A DNA stretch of 38,302 nucleotides from Sinobacterium norvegicum (GCF_923077115.1 NZ_CAKLPX010000009.1:1-38302); one strand, 5' to 3'. Shown: positions 1 to 7,829, counted from the stretch's first letter. The notes: generated by a model from the letters alone, not told the origin. Program-made: numbers and translations.

Positions 1-155
1 CATGATGTATGTGTAGATCCCTGCTGCATCTGACTATCTTTTTGGAGACAATCACTCAGCAAGCACCCACACGAATTACTTGATCAATTTGTTAAAAAGC
101 ATGTTAGCCGCTGGGACTTAACATCTTGTCGACAGAGCGTGTTGCTCAATGTCGG
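1..155 (-). other. 16S rRNA operon leader (5' part of pre-rRNA)
   Basis: Read on the minus strand, this stretch has the layout of a gammaproteobacterial 16S leader: a boxA-like element, a short A/T spacer, then a GTGTGGGTGCTT block like the boxC region of known leaders. It lies directly downstream of a strong promoter. The mature 16S gene is not in the window; it should start shortly beyond base 1. The identification rests on recalled leader motifs and the promoter, not on rRNA sequence itself. Confidence 0.8.
91..101 (-). promoter_or_regulatory. boxA antitermination element of the rRNA leader
   Basis: The minus strand reads TGCTTTTTAAC, close to the rRNA boxA consensus TGCTCTTTAAC, about 55 bases downstream of the predicted start point. 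In the family, boxA recruits the NusB/NusE antitermination complex so that polymerase can read through the untranslated rRNA operon. Confidence 0.75.
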
Positions 156-162
156 GCTGCGT

Positions 163-190
163 ATTCTAATGATTCGCAGCGGCGTGTCAA
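163..190 (-). promoter_or_regulatory. rRNA promoter, proximal (P2-like)
   Basis: On the minus strand there is a perfect -35 TTGACA (190-185), a 16-base spacer and a -10 TAGAAT (168-163), followed by the GC-rich discriminator ACGCAGCCC. A near-consensus core with a GC-rich discriminator is typical of stringently controlled rRNA and tRNA promoters. It drives the leader toward base 1. Confidence 0.8.
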
Positions 191-316
191 CGTTTTATTT
201 CATTTTGTTGGTAAGAAGTTTTGATTTAAAACCGCTTAAAAACAAGGTGTGAAATAAAGGTCTTCACGGTGTCGCCTGAGGCGCTTTAAAAGCTGTCTCG
301 GTGACGACGGATGCGA

Positions 317-345
317 ACTATACGGACGAGCTCTGAATCGCGCAA
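317..345 (-). promoter_or_regulatory. rRNA promoter, distal (P1-like)
   Basis: On the minus strand, TTGCGC (345-340), a 17-base spacer and TATAGT (322-317) are followed by the discriminator TCGCATCCG. It lies about 155 bases upstream of the proximal promoter, giving the P1/P2 tandem layout of rRNA operons. The sequence upstream of it is A/T-rich, as expected of an UP element. Confidence 0.65.
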
Positions 346-509
346 GGGCTTTTTGAGAGAAAAGTAAAAAAACTACAGTCACGGCAAAAGTCGCTCAAAA
401 AAGCAGCAAAAACAAGCTGAAATGCCGCTACAGATAGGTGGTTACCCGTAGTCCGAGACCAACGCGCCAGGCCACCACCAGCAACCAGACACCCAACCCC
501 CAAATCCCA

Positions 510-546
510 GACATAAAAAACCGGCTGACGCCGGTTTTTTTATGTC
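510..546. terminator. Bidirectional rho-independent terminator
   Basis: GACATAAAAAACCGGC and its complement flank a TGAC loop, with A and T runs forming the outer stem, so it can work in both directions. It sits just after the stop of the minus-strand peroxiredoxin gene and separates it from the rRNA promoters. Confidence 0.85.
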
Positions 547-564
547 ACAAACTGCAAGAAGCTA

Positions 565-1167
565 TTACAGCTTATCAGACTCAGCAGCCAGGTAATCGGC
601 AACACCGGATGGCGAGGCCGTCATACCCTTGTCACCCTTATTCCAGCCAGCAGGGCATACTTCGCCGTGCTCCTCGTGGAACTGAAGCGCTTCGACGGTA
701 CGAATTAGCTCATCGATATTACGGCCCAGTGGTAGGTCATTCACAATTTGAGAGCGCACATTGCCAGCCTTATCGATAATAAAGGCACCACGGAACGCAA
801 CACCACCATCAGACTCAACATCGAATGAACGACAGATATCATGATTAACATCTGCGGCCAAGGTGTACTCAACAGCGCCGATGCCACCATCGTTTACATC
901 GGTATTACGCCATGCGTTGTGAGTAAACTGTGAATCAATCGAAACACCAACAACCTCAACACCCAGCTCTTTGAATTTGTCCATGCGGTGACTAAGAGCA
1001 ATCAACTCTGATGGGCAAACAAAGGTAAAATCGAGTGGATAAAAGAATACTAGGCCGTATTTACCAGCCATTGCTTCTGAGCGGGTGTATGAATCAACGA
1101 TCTCGCCGTTTGCTAGAACAGCGGCACAGGTAAAATCTGGAGCAGGCTTGCCAACTAAAACTGCCAT
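565..1167 (-). CDS. Typical 2-Cys peroxiredoxin (AhpC/Prx1 family)
   Basis: A 200-residue thiol peroxidase that should reduce hydrogen peroxide and organic peroxides in the cytoplasm. The peroxidatic cysteine is C51 in FTFVCPSE and the resolving cysteine is C171 in EVCPAGW, so the two-cysteine dimer mechanism is intact. GGIG near residue 94 resembles the GGLG element of overoxidation-sensitive members. I chose the start at 1167 because GAGGAA lies six bases upstream of the ATG and the protein then begins MAVLVGKPAPDF as relatives do; the frame is open further upstream but has no ribosome site. The gene ends at a strong terminator and is apparently monocistronic. No ahpF or oxyR lies nearby, so the reductant is probably thioredoxin (inference). 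Sequestering the family symbol ahpC is avoided because several paralogues share this domain. Confidence 0.93.
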   Translation of the reverse strand: MAVLVGKPAPDFTCAAVLANGEIVDSYTRSEAMAGKYGLVFFYPLDFTFVCPSELIALSHRMDKFKELGVEVVGVSIDSQFTHNAWRNTDVNDGGIGAVEYTLAADVNHDICRSFDVESDGGVAFRGAFIIDKAGNVRSQIVNDLPLGRNIDELIRTVEALQFHEEHGEVCPAGWNKGDKGMTASPSGVADYLAAESDKL

Positions 1168-1340
1168 GGGTAATTCCTCGTTAGTCAATTAATTTATTGT
1201 TTAGAAAATCATCACTATACATTCTACTGCCTTAGCAACAGCAAAAAATAATTCAGTCTGGAAAACATTGGGTCAATCCGACCAGATTACAACAGTCAGT
1301 AATAAAAACAATTTATCGACATCTTATGACCAGGAATTAA

Positions 1341-1379
1341 TGATAATAATTATCAATAAGTATTTGACAATGATTCTCA
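1341..1379 (+). promoter_or_regulatory. Two Fur boxes upstream of bfd
   Basis: TGATAATAATTATCA (1341-1355) is a perfect 7-1-7 Fur inverted repeat. TGACAATGATTCTCA (1365-1379) is a second, with two mismatches, and overlaps the predicted promoter. Fur with iron bound here should block transcription of bfd, so the gene should be expressed under iron starvation. Confidence 0.85.
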
Positions 1380-1391
1380 TTAATTTAAAAT
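1364..1391 (+). promoter_or_regulatory. Sigma-70 promoter of bfd
   Basis: A perfect -35 TTGACA (1364-1369), a 16-base spacer and a -10 TAAAAT (1386-1391) lie 36 bases before the bfd start codon. The second Fur box covers the -35 and spacer. Confidence 0.75.
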
Positions 1392-1427
1392 CCACATCAT
1401 CAATAACGACTAATTGCCGACTTAACT

Positions 1428-1628
1428 ATGTATGTATGTATTTGCAAAGGCATTACTGACAGCCAAATAAGAACCACTGTTGAAGATGGCGCCTCCTCTA
1501 TGCGCGAGGTCTGTAACACCCTCGGTATTGCGTCACAGTGTGGCAAGTGCGGACAACATGCCAAGCAAATCATTCAAGAAACAATTCACGCAGCCTCAAC
1601 AGCTGACCCTCAATTCTACGCGTTATAA
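1428..1628 (+). CDS. bfd: Bacterioferritin-associated ferredoxin
   Basis: A 66-residue [2Fe-2S] protein of the BFD-like family. The four ligands are visible as C4-x-C6 and C38-x2-C41, with the helix-turn-helix-like BFD fold between them. In known systems Bfd docks on bacterioferritin and passes electrons that reduce and release stored iron. Three overlapping ATGs occur in TATGTATGTATG, but only the first, at 1428, is in frame. No clear Shine-Dalgarno precedes it. The Fur-box promoter upstream agrees with the known iron-starvation control of bfd. No bacterioferritin gene lies in the window. The C-terminal tail after residue 52 is short and unremarkable. Confidence 0.93.
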   Translation: MYVCICKGITDSQIRTTVEDGASSMREVCNTLGIASQCGKCGQHAKQIIQETIHAASTADPQFYAL

Positions 1629-1882
1629 CCTCTTTTTTGGCTTTTATCTGGCACCCTCTCTCCGTCAGTTAAGAGCCTTATTTCCCCAATCCTTAATTTC
1701 CAGAACCCGCTACTCATTTCGCACGCCTTTTATTTGACGCACGACAAAGCTCCAGCTTATTCAATCTGAACTCTTCGTTGAATCAATCTAGGGGGTAAAG
1801 GTCGGGCAGGTTTTGGGTTGCGCGGAGTCAGTCTGAGGGAAAGGGTGGATTACCGAGGCACGGGACCTCGGCAACACAATGT
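1629..1882. other. Intergenic stretch between bfd and grxD
   Basis: I see no supportable gene in these 254 bases. The only structure is CCGAGG/CCTCGG (1853-1858 and 1866-1871) with a 7-base loop, placed just after the grxD stop. It lacks a T run, so it could be a weak 3' end hairpin for grxD but not a convincing terminator. The open frames crossing this stretch have no ribosome site and overlap bfd. Confidence 0.6.
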
Positions 1883-2209
1883 TTATTCAGCCGCTGAAGC
1901 ACCAGCATCTTTAATCATGGTTTGTAATTCGCCCTCGTCGAACATCTCACAAACGATATCACAGCCACCTACCAGCTCACCCTTAATCCACACCTGAGGA
2001 AATGTTGGCCAGTTCGCGTACTTTGGTAACTCGCTGCGAATCTCAGGGTTGGATAAAATATCAACATAAGCGAAACGCTCACCACACTGCATTAAACACT
2101 GCACGGTACGAGCAGAAAAACCACACTGTGGCGCATTTGGTGAACCCTTCATATAGATAAGAATATCGTTGTTAGTAATTTGCTCTTTGATAGTGTCGAT
2201 AATATCCAT
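1883..2209 (-). CDS. grxD: Monothiol glutaredoxin, Grx4 type
   Basis: A 108-residue CGFS glutaredoxin. The active site C29-G-F-S lies in a thioredoxin fold, with the cis-proline segment WPTFPQVW and the glutathione-binding GGCDI near residue 80, all typical of the family. Family members bind a bridging [2Fe-2S] cluster with glutathione and hand it to Fe-S proteins and iron regulators, working in the cytoplasm with BolA-type partners. The ATG at 2209 is preceded by AAGAGAT at good spacing. It is transcribed away from argD and sits next to bfd, which suggests a small iron-sulphur neighbourhood, although only bfd has visible Fur boxes. Confidence 0.95.
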   Translation of the reverse strand: MDIIDTIKEQITNNDILIYMKGSPNAPQCGFSARTVQCLMQCGERFAYVDILSNPEIRSELPKYANWPTFPQVWIKGELVGGCDIVCEMFDEGELQTMIKDAGASAAE

Positions 2210-2342
2210 AGTTAATCTCTTTGCCTGCAGTCTTGACGCAATTTGTGCGCCCTCATCAAATCAGCTGCGATTGTATCCACTTTTTCATCTATTTTCCCCT
2301 ATTTATTACCTCAGCCAATTTAGATTGCCGTGGAGCAAGTCA

Positions 2343-2371
2343 TTGCTATCAACTATCTCGCTGTTTAGAAT
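2343..2371 (+). promoter_or_regulatory. Probable argD promoter
   Basis: TTGCTA (2343-2348), a 17-base spacer and TAGAAT (2366-2371) lie 56 bases before the ATG at 2428. This supports starting argD at 2428 instead of the longer open frame that begins at 2221. Confidence 0.5.
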
Positions 2372-2427
2372 GCTTGTTTCCCTGCGAGCTAGCGCCGCAT
2401 ACAGCGTTTACAAAGAGCACATTGATC

Positions 2428-3603
2428 ATGACTACAGCGATAATGAATACCTACGGCAGGCTTGCGGTTAACTTTGTGAAGGGTGAGGATTGTTACCTCT
2501 TCGATCAACAGGGCAACCGATTCATTGATGCGCTCAGCGGTATTGGCACCTGCAACGTTGGTCATTGCCACCCCCGGGTAACGGAGGCGATCAGTCAGCA
2601 AGCTGCCACACTGGTACACACCTCAAATCTTTACCACATCACGCCACAGATTGAACTCGCTGAGAAGCTAACTCGCATCAGCGGCATGGATAACGTGTTC
2701 TTTGCCAACTCTGGCGCCGAGAGTAATGAGGCGGCCATCAAGATTGCACGTCTATACGGCCACCAGCACCATATTAACAAACCCGCCATCTTAGTGATGG
2801 AGCACAGCTTCCACGGCAGAACCCTGGCTACCTTAAGCGCCACAGGTAACAGCAAGATTCAACAGGGTTTCGGGCCACTGGTAGAAGGCTTTATCCGCGT
2901 GCCTTACGACAATATCGAGGCCGTTAAAGCTGCAGCCGAGCAGCACGACAACATCGTTGCCATTTTGCTGGAGCCGGTACAAGGCGAAGGCGGCCTTCAC
3001 ATTCCCAGTGACGATTACTTAACCGCACTGCGTCAGATTTGCGATCAACAACAGTGGCTGTTAATGCTCGACGAGGTGCAAACCGGCAACGGTAGAACCG
3101 GAAAGTATTTTGCCTTCCAGCATACCAACATCAAGCCGGATGTCGTCACCACGGCCAAGGGACTAGGCAATGGCGTGCCTATAGGGGCATGCATTGCAGG
3201 AGGCAAGGCCAACGGTATTTTTGCACCGGGCAACCACGGCTCAACCTTTGGCGGCAACCCCTTGGCATGCGCGGCAGCCAATGCTGTTATCACAACCATT
3301 GAACAAGATGAATTATGTGCTAACGCCACGGCCATGGGCAATTTGCTCAATCACCTGCTTAGTGAGGCCTTGGCCTCAACCGACGGCGTGGTAGAAATCC
3401 GTAACAAAGGACTGATGATCGGCATCGAGCTCAACCGTGACTGCCCCGAGCTGGTACAACAAGCGCTCGATAATCATCTGTTAATCAATGTGACAGCCGG
3501 CAATGTAATTCGCCTACTGCCGCCGCTGACCATCAACCAGCAGACAGCCACAAAGATAGTTGAAATATTAACACCGCTGATCCAAGCTCACCTCTGCACA
3601 TAA
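2428..3603 (+). CDS. argD: Acetylornithine/succinyldiaminopimelate aminotransferase
   Basis: A 391-residue class III PLP aminotransferase of about the usual length. It transfers the amino group from glutamate in arginine biosynthesis (N-acetylglutamate semialdehyde to N-acetylornithine), and in many bacteria also in lysine biosynthesis. Visible motifs are the N-terminal MNTYGRL, NSGAESNEAAIK at about 94-105, the cofactor aspartate in LDEVQTG (D215) and the PLP lysine K244 in TTAKGLGNG. The frame is open to 2221, but the extra 69 residues are hydrophobic and unlike the family, and the promoter lies inside them, so 2428 is the start. AstC is a close paralogue used in arginine breakdown; with no other ast genes nearby, ArgD is the better call. 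Confidence 0.9.
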   Translation: MTTAIMNTYGRLAVNFVKGEDCYLFDQQGNRFIDALSGIGTCNVGHCHPRVTEAISQQAATLVHTSNLYHITPQIELAEKLTRISGMDNVFFANSGAESNEAAIKIARLYGHQHHINKPAILVMEHSFHGRTLATLSATGNSKIQQGFGPLVEGFIRVPYDNIEAVKAAAEQHDNIVAILLEPVQGEGGLHIPSDDYLTALRQICDQQQWLLMLDEVQTGNGRTGKYFAFQHTNIKPDVVTTAKGLGNGVPIGACIAGGKANGIFAPGNHGSTFGGNPLACAAANAVITTIEQDELCANATAMGNLLNHLLSEALASTDGVVEIRNKGLMIGIELNRDCPELVQQALDNHLLINVTAGNVIRLLPPLTINQQTATKIVEILTPLIQAHLCT

Positions 3604-3609
3604 TTGACT

Positions 3610-3626
3610 GGGCGGCTGTGCCGCCC
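3610..3626 (+). terminator. Hairpin after argD, possible weak terminator
   Basis: GGGCGGC and GCCGCCC flank a TGT loop and are followed by the T/C-rich CTGTTCTTTTCTT. The stem is strong but the T tract is broken, so read-through into the ABC ATPase gene 30 bases later is possible. Confidence 0.5.
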
Positions 3627-3655
3627 CTGTTCTTTTCTTAGACAACGAATCCTCT

Positions 3656-4711
3656 ATGCCCGCTTTACTGACAGTAGAAAATATTGAATGCCGACATCAG
3701 GACCAGGTCATTATTAAAGACTTGAGCTTCCACATTAATGCGGGTGAAATTTGCTGCCTACTCGGCTCGAGTGGCTGCGGAAAAACAACGGTGCTTCGGG
3801 CCATTGCCGGTTTCAACGAACTCGCCGATGGCGCGATCACCTTGGCTGGCGAACGGCTGTCCGACCAATATAACACCACCCCACCCGAACAACGCCCACT
3901 TGGCATGGTCTTTCAAGATTACGCCCTGTTCCCCCACCTTACAGTAGCGCAGAATATTTGTTTCGGCATCCATAAGAAAAGCCAAAGCGAACAGCGCGAG
4001 ACCTTAACAGAACTACTGACACTGACCCACCTCAGCGGCTTCGAAAAACGCTATCCACACGAGCTATCTGGCGGACAACAACAGCGTGTCGCTCTCGCCA
4101 GAGCCTTGGCTCCAAAGCCAAGACTGCTTTTGATGGACGAGCCCTTTTCCAACCTCGATGCAGAATTGAGAAAGCGTCTCAACCTCGAGGTCAGAGACAT
4201 ACTTAAGGCATTGGACATCAGTGCCATCCTCGTCACCCATGACCAGGAAGAAGCCTTCGCCTTTGCCGACCAAATTGGCCTAATACACGAGGGGCGTTTG
4301 ACCCAGTGGGATACGGGTTTCAACCTCTATCACGAACCTTACAACCGTTTTGTGGCCAATTTTATTGGCCGTGGCAGCCTCATTAAAGGCACCCTGATCG
4401 CACCTGACAAAGTAACAACAGAGTTGGGCGAAATATCTGGCAACCGCGCCTACAGCTGGCCAACCAACAGCGAGGTCGAGGTGCTATTGCGCCCCGATGA
4501 CATTGAGATTAACAGCCCTGACGAGGAAGGTTATCCCGCCACGATCAGTTACAAACTCTTCAGTGGCAGCAGCACCCTGTATAAATTGACATTAGACAGC
4601 GGCATTGAGATTGAAGCCCTGATACCCAGCCATCACGACTACAGTGTCAATCAAACAGTCAGAGTCAACCTTCATGTTGAACATCTTGTAGCCTTCAGCG
4701 CCGACGAATAG
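3656..4711 (+). CDS. fbpC: Iron(III)-type ABC transporter ATP-binding protein
   Basis: A 351-residue ATPase subunit for an import system, most like FbpC/AfuC ferric-iron transporters. Walker A is at 37-45 (GSSGCGKTT), the Q-loop at Q87, the signature LSGGQ at 137-141, Walker B ends in D161-E162 and the switch histidine is H195. Residues 240-351 form a C-terminal TOBE-like domain as in FbpC, PotA and MalK. All catalytic residues are intact. No periplasmic binding protein (FbpA) or permease (FbpB) gene adjoins it, so the substrate is inferred from sequence style alone; a thiamine or polyamine importer ATPase is the main alternative. It lies 52 bases after argD and converges on glpK, with no visible Fur box. 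Confidence 0.8.
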   Translation: MPALLTVENIECRHQDQVIIKDLSFHINAGEICCLLGSSGCGKTTVLRAIAGFNELADGAITLAGERLSDQYNTTPPEQRPLGMVFQDYALFPHLTVAQNICFGIHKKSQSEQRETLTELLTLTHLSGFEKRYPHELSGGQQQRVALARALAPKPRLLLMDEPFSNLDAELRKRLNLEVRDILKALDISAILVTHDQEEAFAFADQIGLIHEGRLTQWDTGFNLYHEPYNRFVANFIGRGSLIKGTLIAPDKVTTELGEISGNRAYSWPTNSEVEVLLRPDDIEINSPDEEGYPATISYKLFSGSSTLYKLTLDSGIEIEALIPSHHDYSVNQTVRVNLHVEHLVAFSADE

Positions 4712-4734
4712 TCACGACGTCGCCGCGGCCCACT

Positions 4735-6219
4735 TTAACAGTGGCTTGGATCCATACTGCGAGCAGCGATCAAGGCTCGCTGCCAACCCTGTAGATTATG
4801 CTGCCTTTGGCTATCGGACATGGTCGCATCAAATGAGCGAGCCTCACCTCGCCCACCAACCGGCAATGCCTCAATGACGCCACAGGCAAGCATTGCCAAG
4901 CGAGCCGCACCCAGAGCTGTAGCCTCTAACTGGCGAGGCCTAACCACCGGAATGGCTAGCATATCTGACAGGAACTGGCACATCCAACTGTTGGCTACCA
5001 TGCCACCATCGACAGCCAGTAGCTGGGGGGCCACCCCCTCTTCCGCCATTAACATCAATAACTCCTGGGTTTGGTAGACCACAGATTGTAGCGCCGCAGT
5101 CACAACATCGGCCCGATCACTGTCGAGCGTCATTCCGACTAACGCTGCGTTGACCTTTGGCTGCCAATATGGGGCGCCCAAGCCGGTGAAAGCAGGCACC
5201 AGATAAACGCCTCGAGAGTCACTTCGTTTTTTTACTAATGGTTCGATATCGCCAATATGATCAATAATCTGAAGCTTGTCCCTCAGCCAATCCATGGTTG
5301 AGCCAGCGCAGAACAAACTCCCCTCGATAGCAAAACTCAACTGCCCAGACAAGCGAAAGGCAACGGTAGTCAACATTCTGTGCTCCGAAATCGCAGCAAC
5401 ATCACCGGTATTAAGCATCAAAAAACTGCCGGTACCAAAGGTTGATTTGGCCAGTCCCGTCTCAACACAGCCCTGGCCAATCAGAGCCGACTGCTGGTCG
5501 CCAATCATCGCCTTAATCGCCAACGGCAGGCCAAAATGCTGTTGGTCACAAACTGCCAATGCGCCAGAGTTATCGACGACAGTCGGTAAAATAGCTTCGG
5601 GGATGTTAAAGATATCGAGTAATTTTTCATCCCAGCACTGCTGGTGGATATCAAATAATGAAGTGCGACTAGCATTAGTCGCATCGGTAATGTGGCTCTG
5701 ACCATTGGTCAACCGCCACACCAAAAAACAATCGATGGTGCCAACAGCTAATTCGCCGGCCTCCGCTCTTTCTCGCGCACCCTCAATATTATCGAGCAGC
5801 CAGTTGATTTTACTGGCAGAAAAGTAGGGATCCAGTAACAGCCCTGTTGTCGACTGAATATAGGATTCATGCCCCTGAGCCTTCAGTGCATCACAATAAT
5901 CATCCGTGCGTCTATCCTGCCATACGATAGCATTGTAAACAGGCTTCCCTGTCTGACGATCCCATAGCACCACGGTCTCGCGCTGATTGGTGATTGCCAG
6001 CGCTGCTAGCTGACTCACATCGTCGACTGCCGACGCAATAGCAAGCTGGCAACTGTCTAAAGTGGACTGCCATATTTGCTCAGGATCATGCTCGACCCAA
6101 CCATTATTGGGATAATGCTGAACAATGGCCTGCTGCCCCAAACCCAGGGTGTTTTCATTACTATCAATTACCAGCGCACGAGTAGATGTCGTGCCTTGGT
6201 CTATGGTCAAAAATAACAC
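4735..6219 (-). CDS. glpK: Glycerol kinase
   Basis: A 494-residue FGGY-family kinase that phosphorylates glycerol to sn-glycerol 3-phosphate in the cytoplasm. The N-terminal phosphate-binding loop DQGTTSTRA, the WVEHDP segment, the IVWQDRRT substrate loop, the GTGSFLM motif and the C-terminal VDGGMVAN and EATALGAA motifs are all present, and the length is standard. I set the start at a GTG (6219) because GGAGG at 6230-6226 lies six bases upstream; the TTG two codons earlier directly abuts that ribosome site. No glpF, glpD or glpR is adjacent, so it is separated from the usual glycerol regulon. Confidence 0.94.
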   Translation of the reverse strand: MLFLTIDQGTTSTRALVIDSNENTLGLGQQAIVQHYPNNGWVEHDPEQIWQSTLDSCQLAIASAVDDVSQLAALAITNQRETVVLWDRQTGKPVYNAIVWQDRRTDDYCDALKAQGHESYIQSTTGLLLDPYFSASKINWLLDNIEGARERAEAGELAVGTIDCFLVWRLTNGQSHITDATNASRTSLFDIHQQCWDEKLLDIFNIPEAILPTVVDNSGALAVCDQQHFGLPLAIKAMIGDQQSALIGQGCVETGLAKSTFGTGSFLMLNTGDVAAISEHRMLTTVAFRLSGQLSFAIEGSLFCAGSTMDWLRDKLQIIDHIGDIEPLVKKRSDSRGVYLVPAFTGLGAPYWQPKVNAALVGMTLDSDRADVVTAALQSVVYQTQELLMLMAEEGVAPQLLAVDGGMVANSWMCQFLSDMLAIPVVRPRQLEATALGAARLAMLACGVIEALPVGGRGEARSFDATMSDSQRQHNLQGWQRALIAARSMDPSHC

Positions 6220-6225
6220 TACCAA

Positions 6226-6540
6226 CCTCCGAATGCACCGCCAATAATAGCCTCATATAGATCATGGTTATTAACGAATACAACTTAGAACTAAAACGTT
6301 TATACAGGTTTTGCTCATATTGATATTTGAAAAGGCTTAAAAATAGGGGACTAAGGGTAAGCGAGTACTACCAAAAAAATACCCCCACCTTATCCACAGC
6401 TTGCACCCAAGGTTACACCTTGCGACAAAATCCTCTTAACTCTATTTTAATTTGCACTCTCAGCGTACAAGCCAGCGACCAAAATAATAACGAGCTCATA
6501 CACTGAATCATTCAGCCCTCTAACCATTAAAGGAATATCA
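6226..6540. other. Divergent intergenic region between glpK and the 79-residue gene
   Basis: These 315 bases contain no supportable gene. They hold a consensus DnaA-box sequence, TTATCCACA (6390-6398), and 10 bases later a perfect palindrome, CAAGGT-TAC-ACCTTG (6408-6422). No clear promoter could be placed. Glycerol genes and the small gene both start away from this region, so it should hold their control sites. Confidence 0.6.
6408..6422. promoter_or_regulatory. Palindrome, possible operator
   Basis: CAAGGT and ACCTTG flank a 3-base centre, a perfect inverted repeat with dimeric-repressor geometry, 119 bases before the downstream ATG. I do not recognise the binding protein. Confidence 0.35.
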
Positions 6541-6780
6541 ATGTCTTCTGGCCACTCAGACAAGTTAGACACCGAGACTATTTTACTCACACTCGATCAA
6601 ATCGATCAAACCATCGAGATTATGACCGGCGTTGTAGGCAGGTTAAAAAACCATCTATACGCCAGCCTTGAAGAAAGTCAGCTCGAATTAGAGCTCGACA
6701 GCGCGACAGACTCCCATAGCCGAGAGCAGGTTATAAATGAGACTCTTGATAAAATAAACTTGGAAGCCTTTGTTCATTGA
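6541..6780 (+). CDS. Small acidic protein of unknown function, 79 residues
   Basis: I do not recognise this protein. AAAGGA lies eight bases before the ATG, which supports real translation, and a hairpin follows the stop. The product is acidic and predicted largely helical: residues 10-35 (heptad-like LDQIDQTIEIM) and 36-55 (rich in L and E) could form a short helical hairpin or coiled coil, while the last 20 residues include a basic-acidic mix. There is no signal peptide, membrane segment or cysteine. It is monocistronic between glpK and the solute-binding protein gene. A small regulatory or adaptor protein fits the shape but no function is claimed. Confidence 0.7.
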   Translation: MSSGHSDKLDTETILLTLDQIDQTIEIMTGVVGRLKNHLYASLEESQLELELDSATDSHSREQVINETLDKINLEAFVH

Positions 6781-6798
6781 TAAACAATGGCTAAACAC

Positions 6799-6820
6799 GA
6801 AGGCCGGCCTAACGGCCTTC
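6799..6820. terminator. Hairpin between convergent genes
   Basis: GAAGGCCG and CGGCCTTC flank a 6-base loop between the stops of the 79-residue gene and the solute-binding protein gene. The stem is GC-rich, but neither strand has a full T run, so termination strength is uncertain. Confidence 0.55.
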
Positions 6821-6822
6821 CA

Positions 6823-7605
6823 TTAAAAACCCGTGTTTTCGACCTCGACAGTCACCGGAATCCATCGACTGATAATATCCCCCAGCCGACCGCTGGTGCG
6901 CATCGTATCCAAACCGTTATTCAACTCTACTAATAGCTCTGGCTTGCTGGGCGATACTGCCCAGGCAATGTCCTCTCTGGTTAATAGCTTGTACATACTG
7001 ATTAAATCGAGATGATCGCGACTGCTGGCCAATCGCCAACTGGTAGGGGCATCGTGAATAAAAATATCAATCTCTCGTTGCTGTAATTTTTTCAGGCCGA
7101 CTTCTGCACTGGGGTACCCCTTCAGTTCGACGGTGTCGCGATATCGCTCTACAAACCTCTCACCGGTAGACCCCTCTTCATAACCGGCAGTAATCCCCTC
7201 TGCTAAAATGGCCGCCGGGTGCTTGTTGTGCAGGGTGAGGCTATCTTTACGAATAATCGCCATTTGACCAAGACTCATATAAGGCTTGGCAAAGGACACT
7301 GATTGCTTACGGCTATCGGTAATACTGAGGCCAGCCATGATGATATCCACCTTGTCCGTCTGCAGCGCTGACAGCAATTGCTCAAACGGCAATTCAACAT
7401 AGACAAGCTTACATTCGAGCAGTCGTTGCAACTCACGCGACAAGTCAATCTCTATGCCGGCTAAACGCTCATCCTGCTTAAACACCATCGGAGGGTAGTT
7501 TGCAGTTACGCCTATTCGCAACGGCTGTTCACAAGCAGCAAAAACCGATGAACATGCCGAGATTAAAACGATGGCCAAGATTGACCTGAAGCGTAGAATG
7601 CCCAT
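6823..7605 (-). CDS. Periplasmic amino-acid-type solute-binding protein (SBP_bac_3)
   Basis: A 260-residue exported protein with a signal peptide of about 23 residues ending SSVFA, followed by a family 3 extracellular solute-binding domain. Typical segments are LRIGVTANYPPM, the IEIDLSREL helix, DIIMAGLSITDSRKQSVSF and the later DIFIHDAPTSW. The family binds polar amino acids or related ligands in the periplasm. No permease or ATPase gene adjoins it, so it may be a stand-alone sensor-type binding protein or serve a transporter elsewhere. I chose ATG 7605 because GAGGA precedes it and the signal peptide then lies at the very N-terminus; the open frame runs to 7791 but the added residues look random. 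Confidence 0.85.
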   Translation of the reverse strand: MGILRFRSILAIVLISACSSVFAACEQPLRIGVTANYPPMVFKQDERLAGIEIDLSRELQRLLECKLVYVELPFEQLLSALQTDKVDIIMAGLSITDSRKQSVSFAKPYMSLGQMAIIRKDSLTLHNKHPAAILAEGITAGYEEGSTGERFVERYRDTVELKGYPSAEVGLKKLQQREIDIFIHDAPTSWRLASSRDHLDLISMYKLLTREDIAWAVSPSKPELLVELNNGLDTMRTSGRLGDIISRWIPVTVEVENTGF

Positions 7606-7829
7606 GATTTCCTCTATATAAAACAACAACGGTGACTGAGGCAACATTGAACGCGCCTCACGATGAAAAGTGTAACATAGCTCGCCTAAGACAAATGCGA
7701 GATGGCTTGTAAACTCATACCAAACTTTAATCTTCTGCCCCCTCCCTTCACCCCCTTGCCTGCAGCGCCCTACAGAGTAACCACCCAACAATACTGACTA
7801 TCACGCAATCTCGTAGGTAAAACTGCGAA

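Noticed and set aside
438-779. Open frame of 113 codons on the plus strand
   Set aside because: It runs through the terminator and the antisense of the peroxiredoxin gene, has no ribosome site, and its product looks random.
1480-1737. 85-codon frame overlapping bfd
   Set aside because: It lies in another frame of bfd and extends into spacer; the product has no family pattern.
2221-2427. 69-residue N-terminal extension of argD
   Set aside because: It is unlike the family, has no ribosome site and contains the likely promoter.
6390-6398. Consensus DnaA box as a replication origin
   Set aside because: A single box without a cluster, A/T-rich unwinding element or origin genes is not enough.
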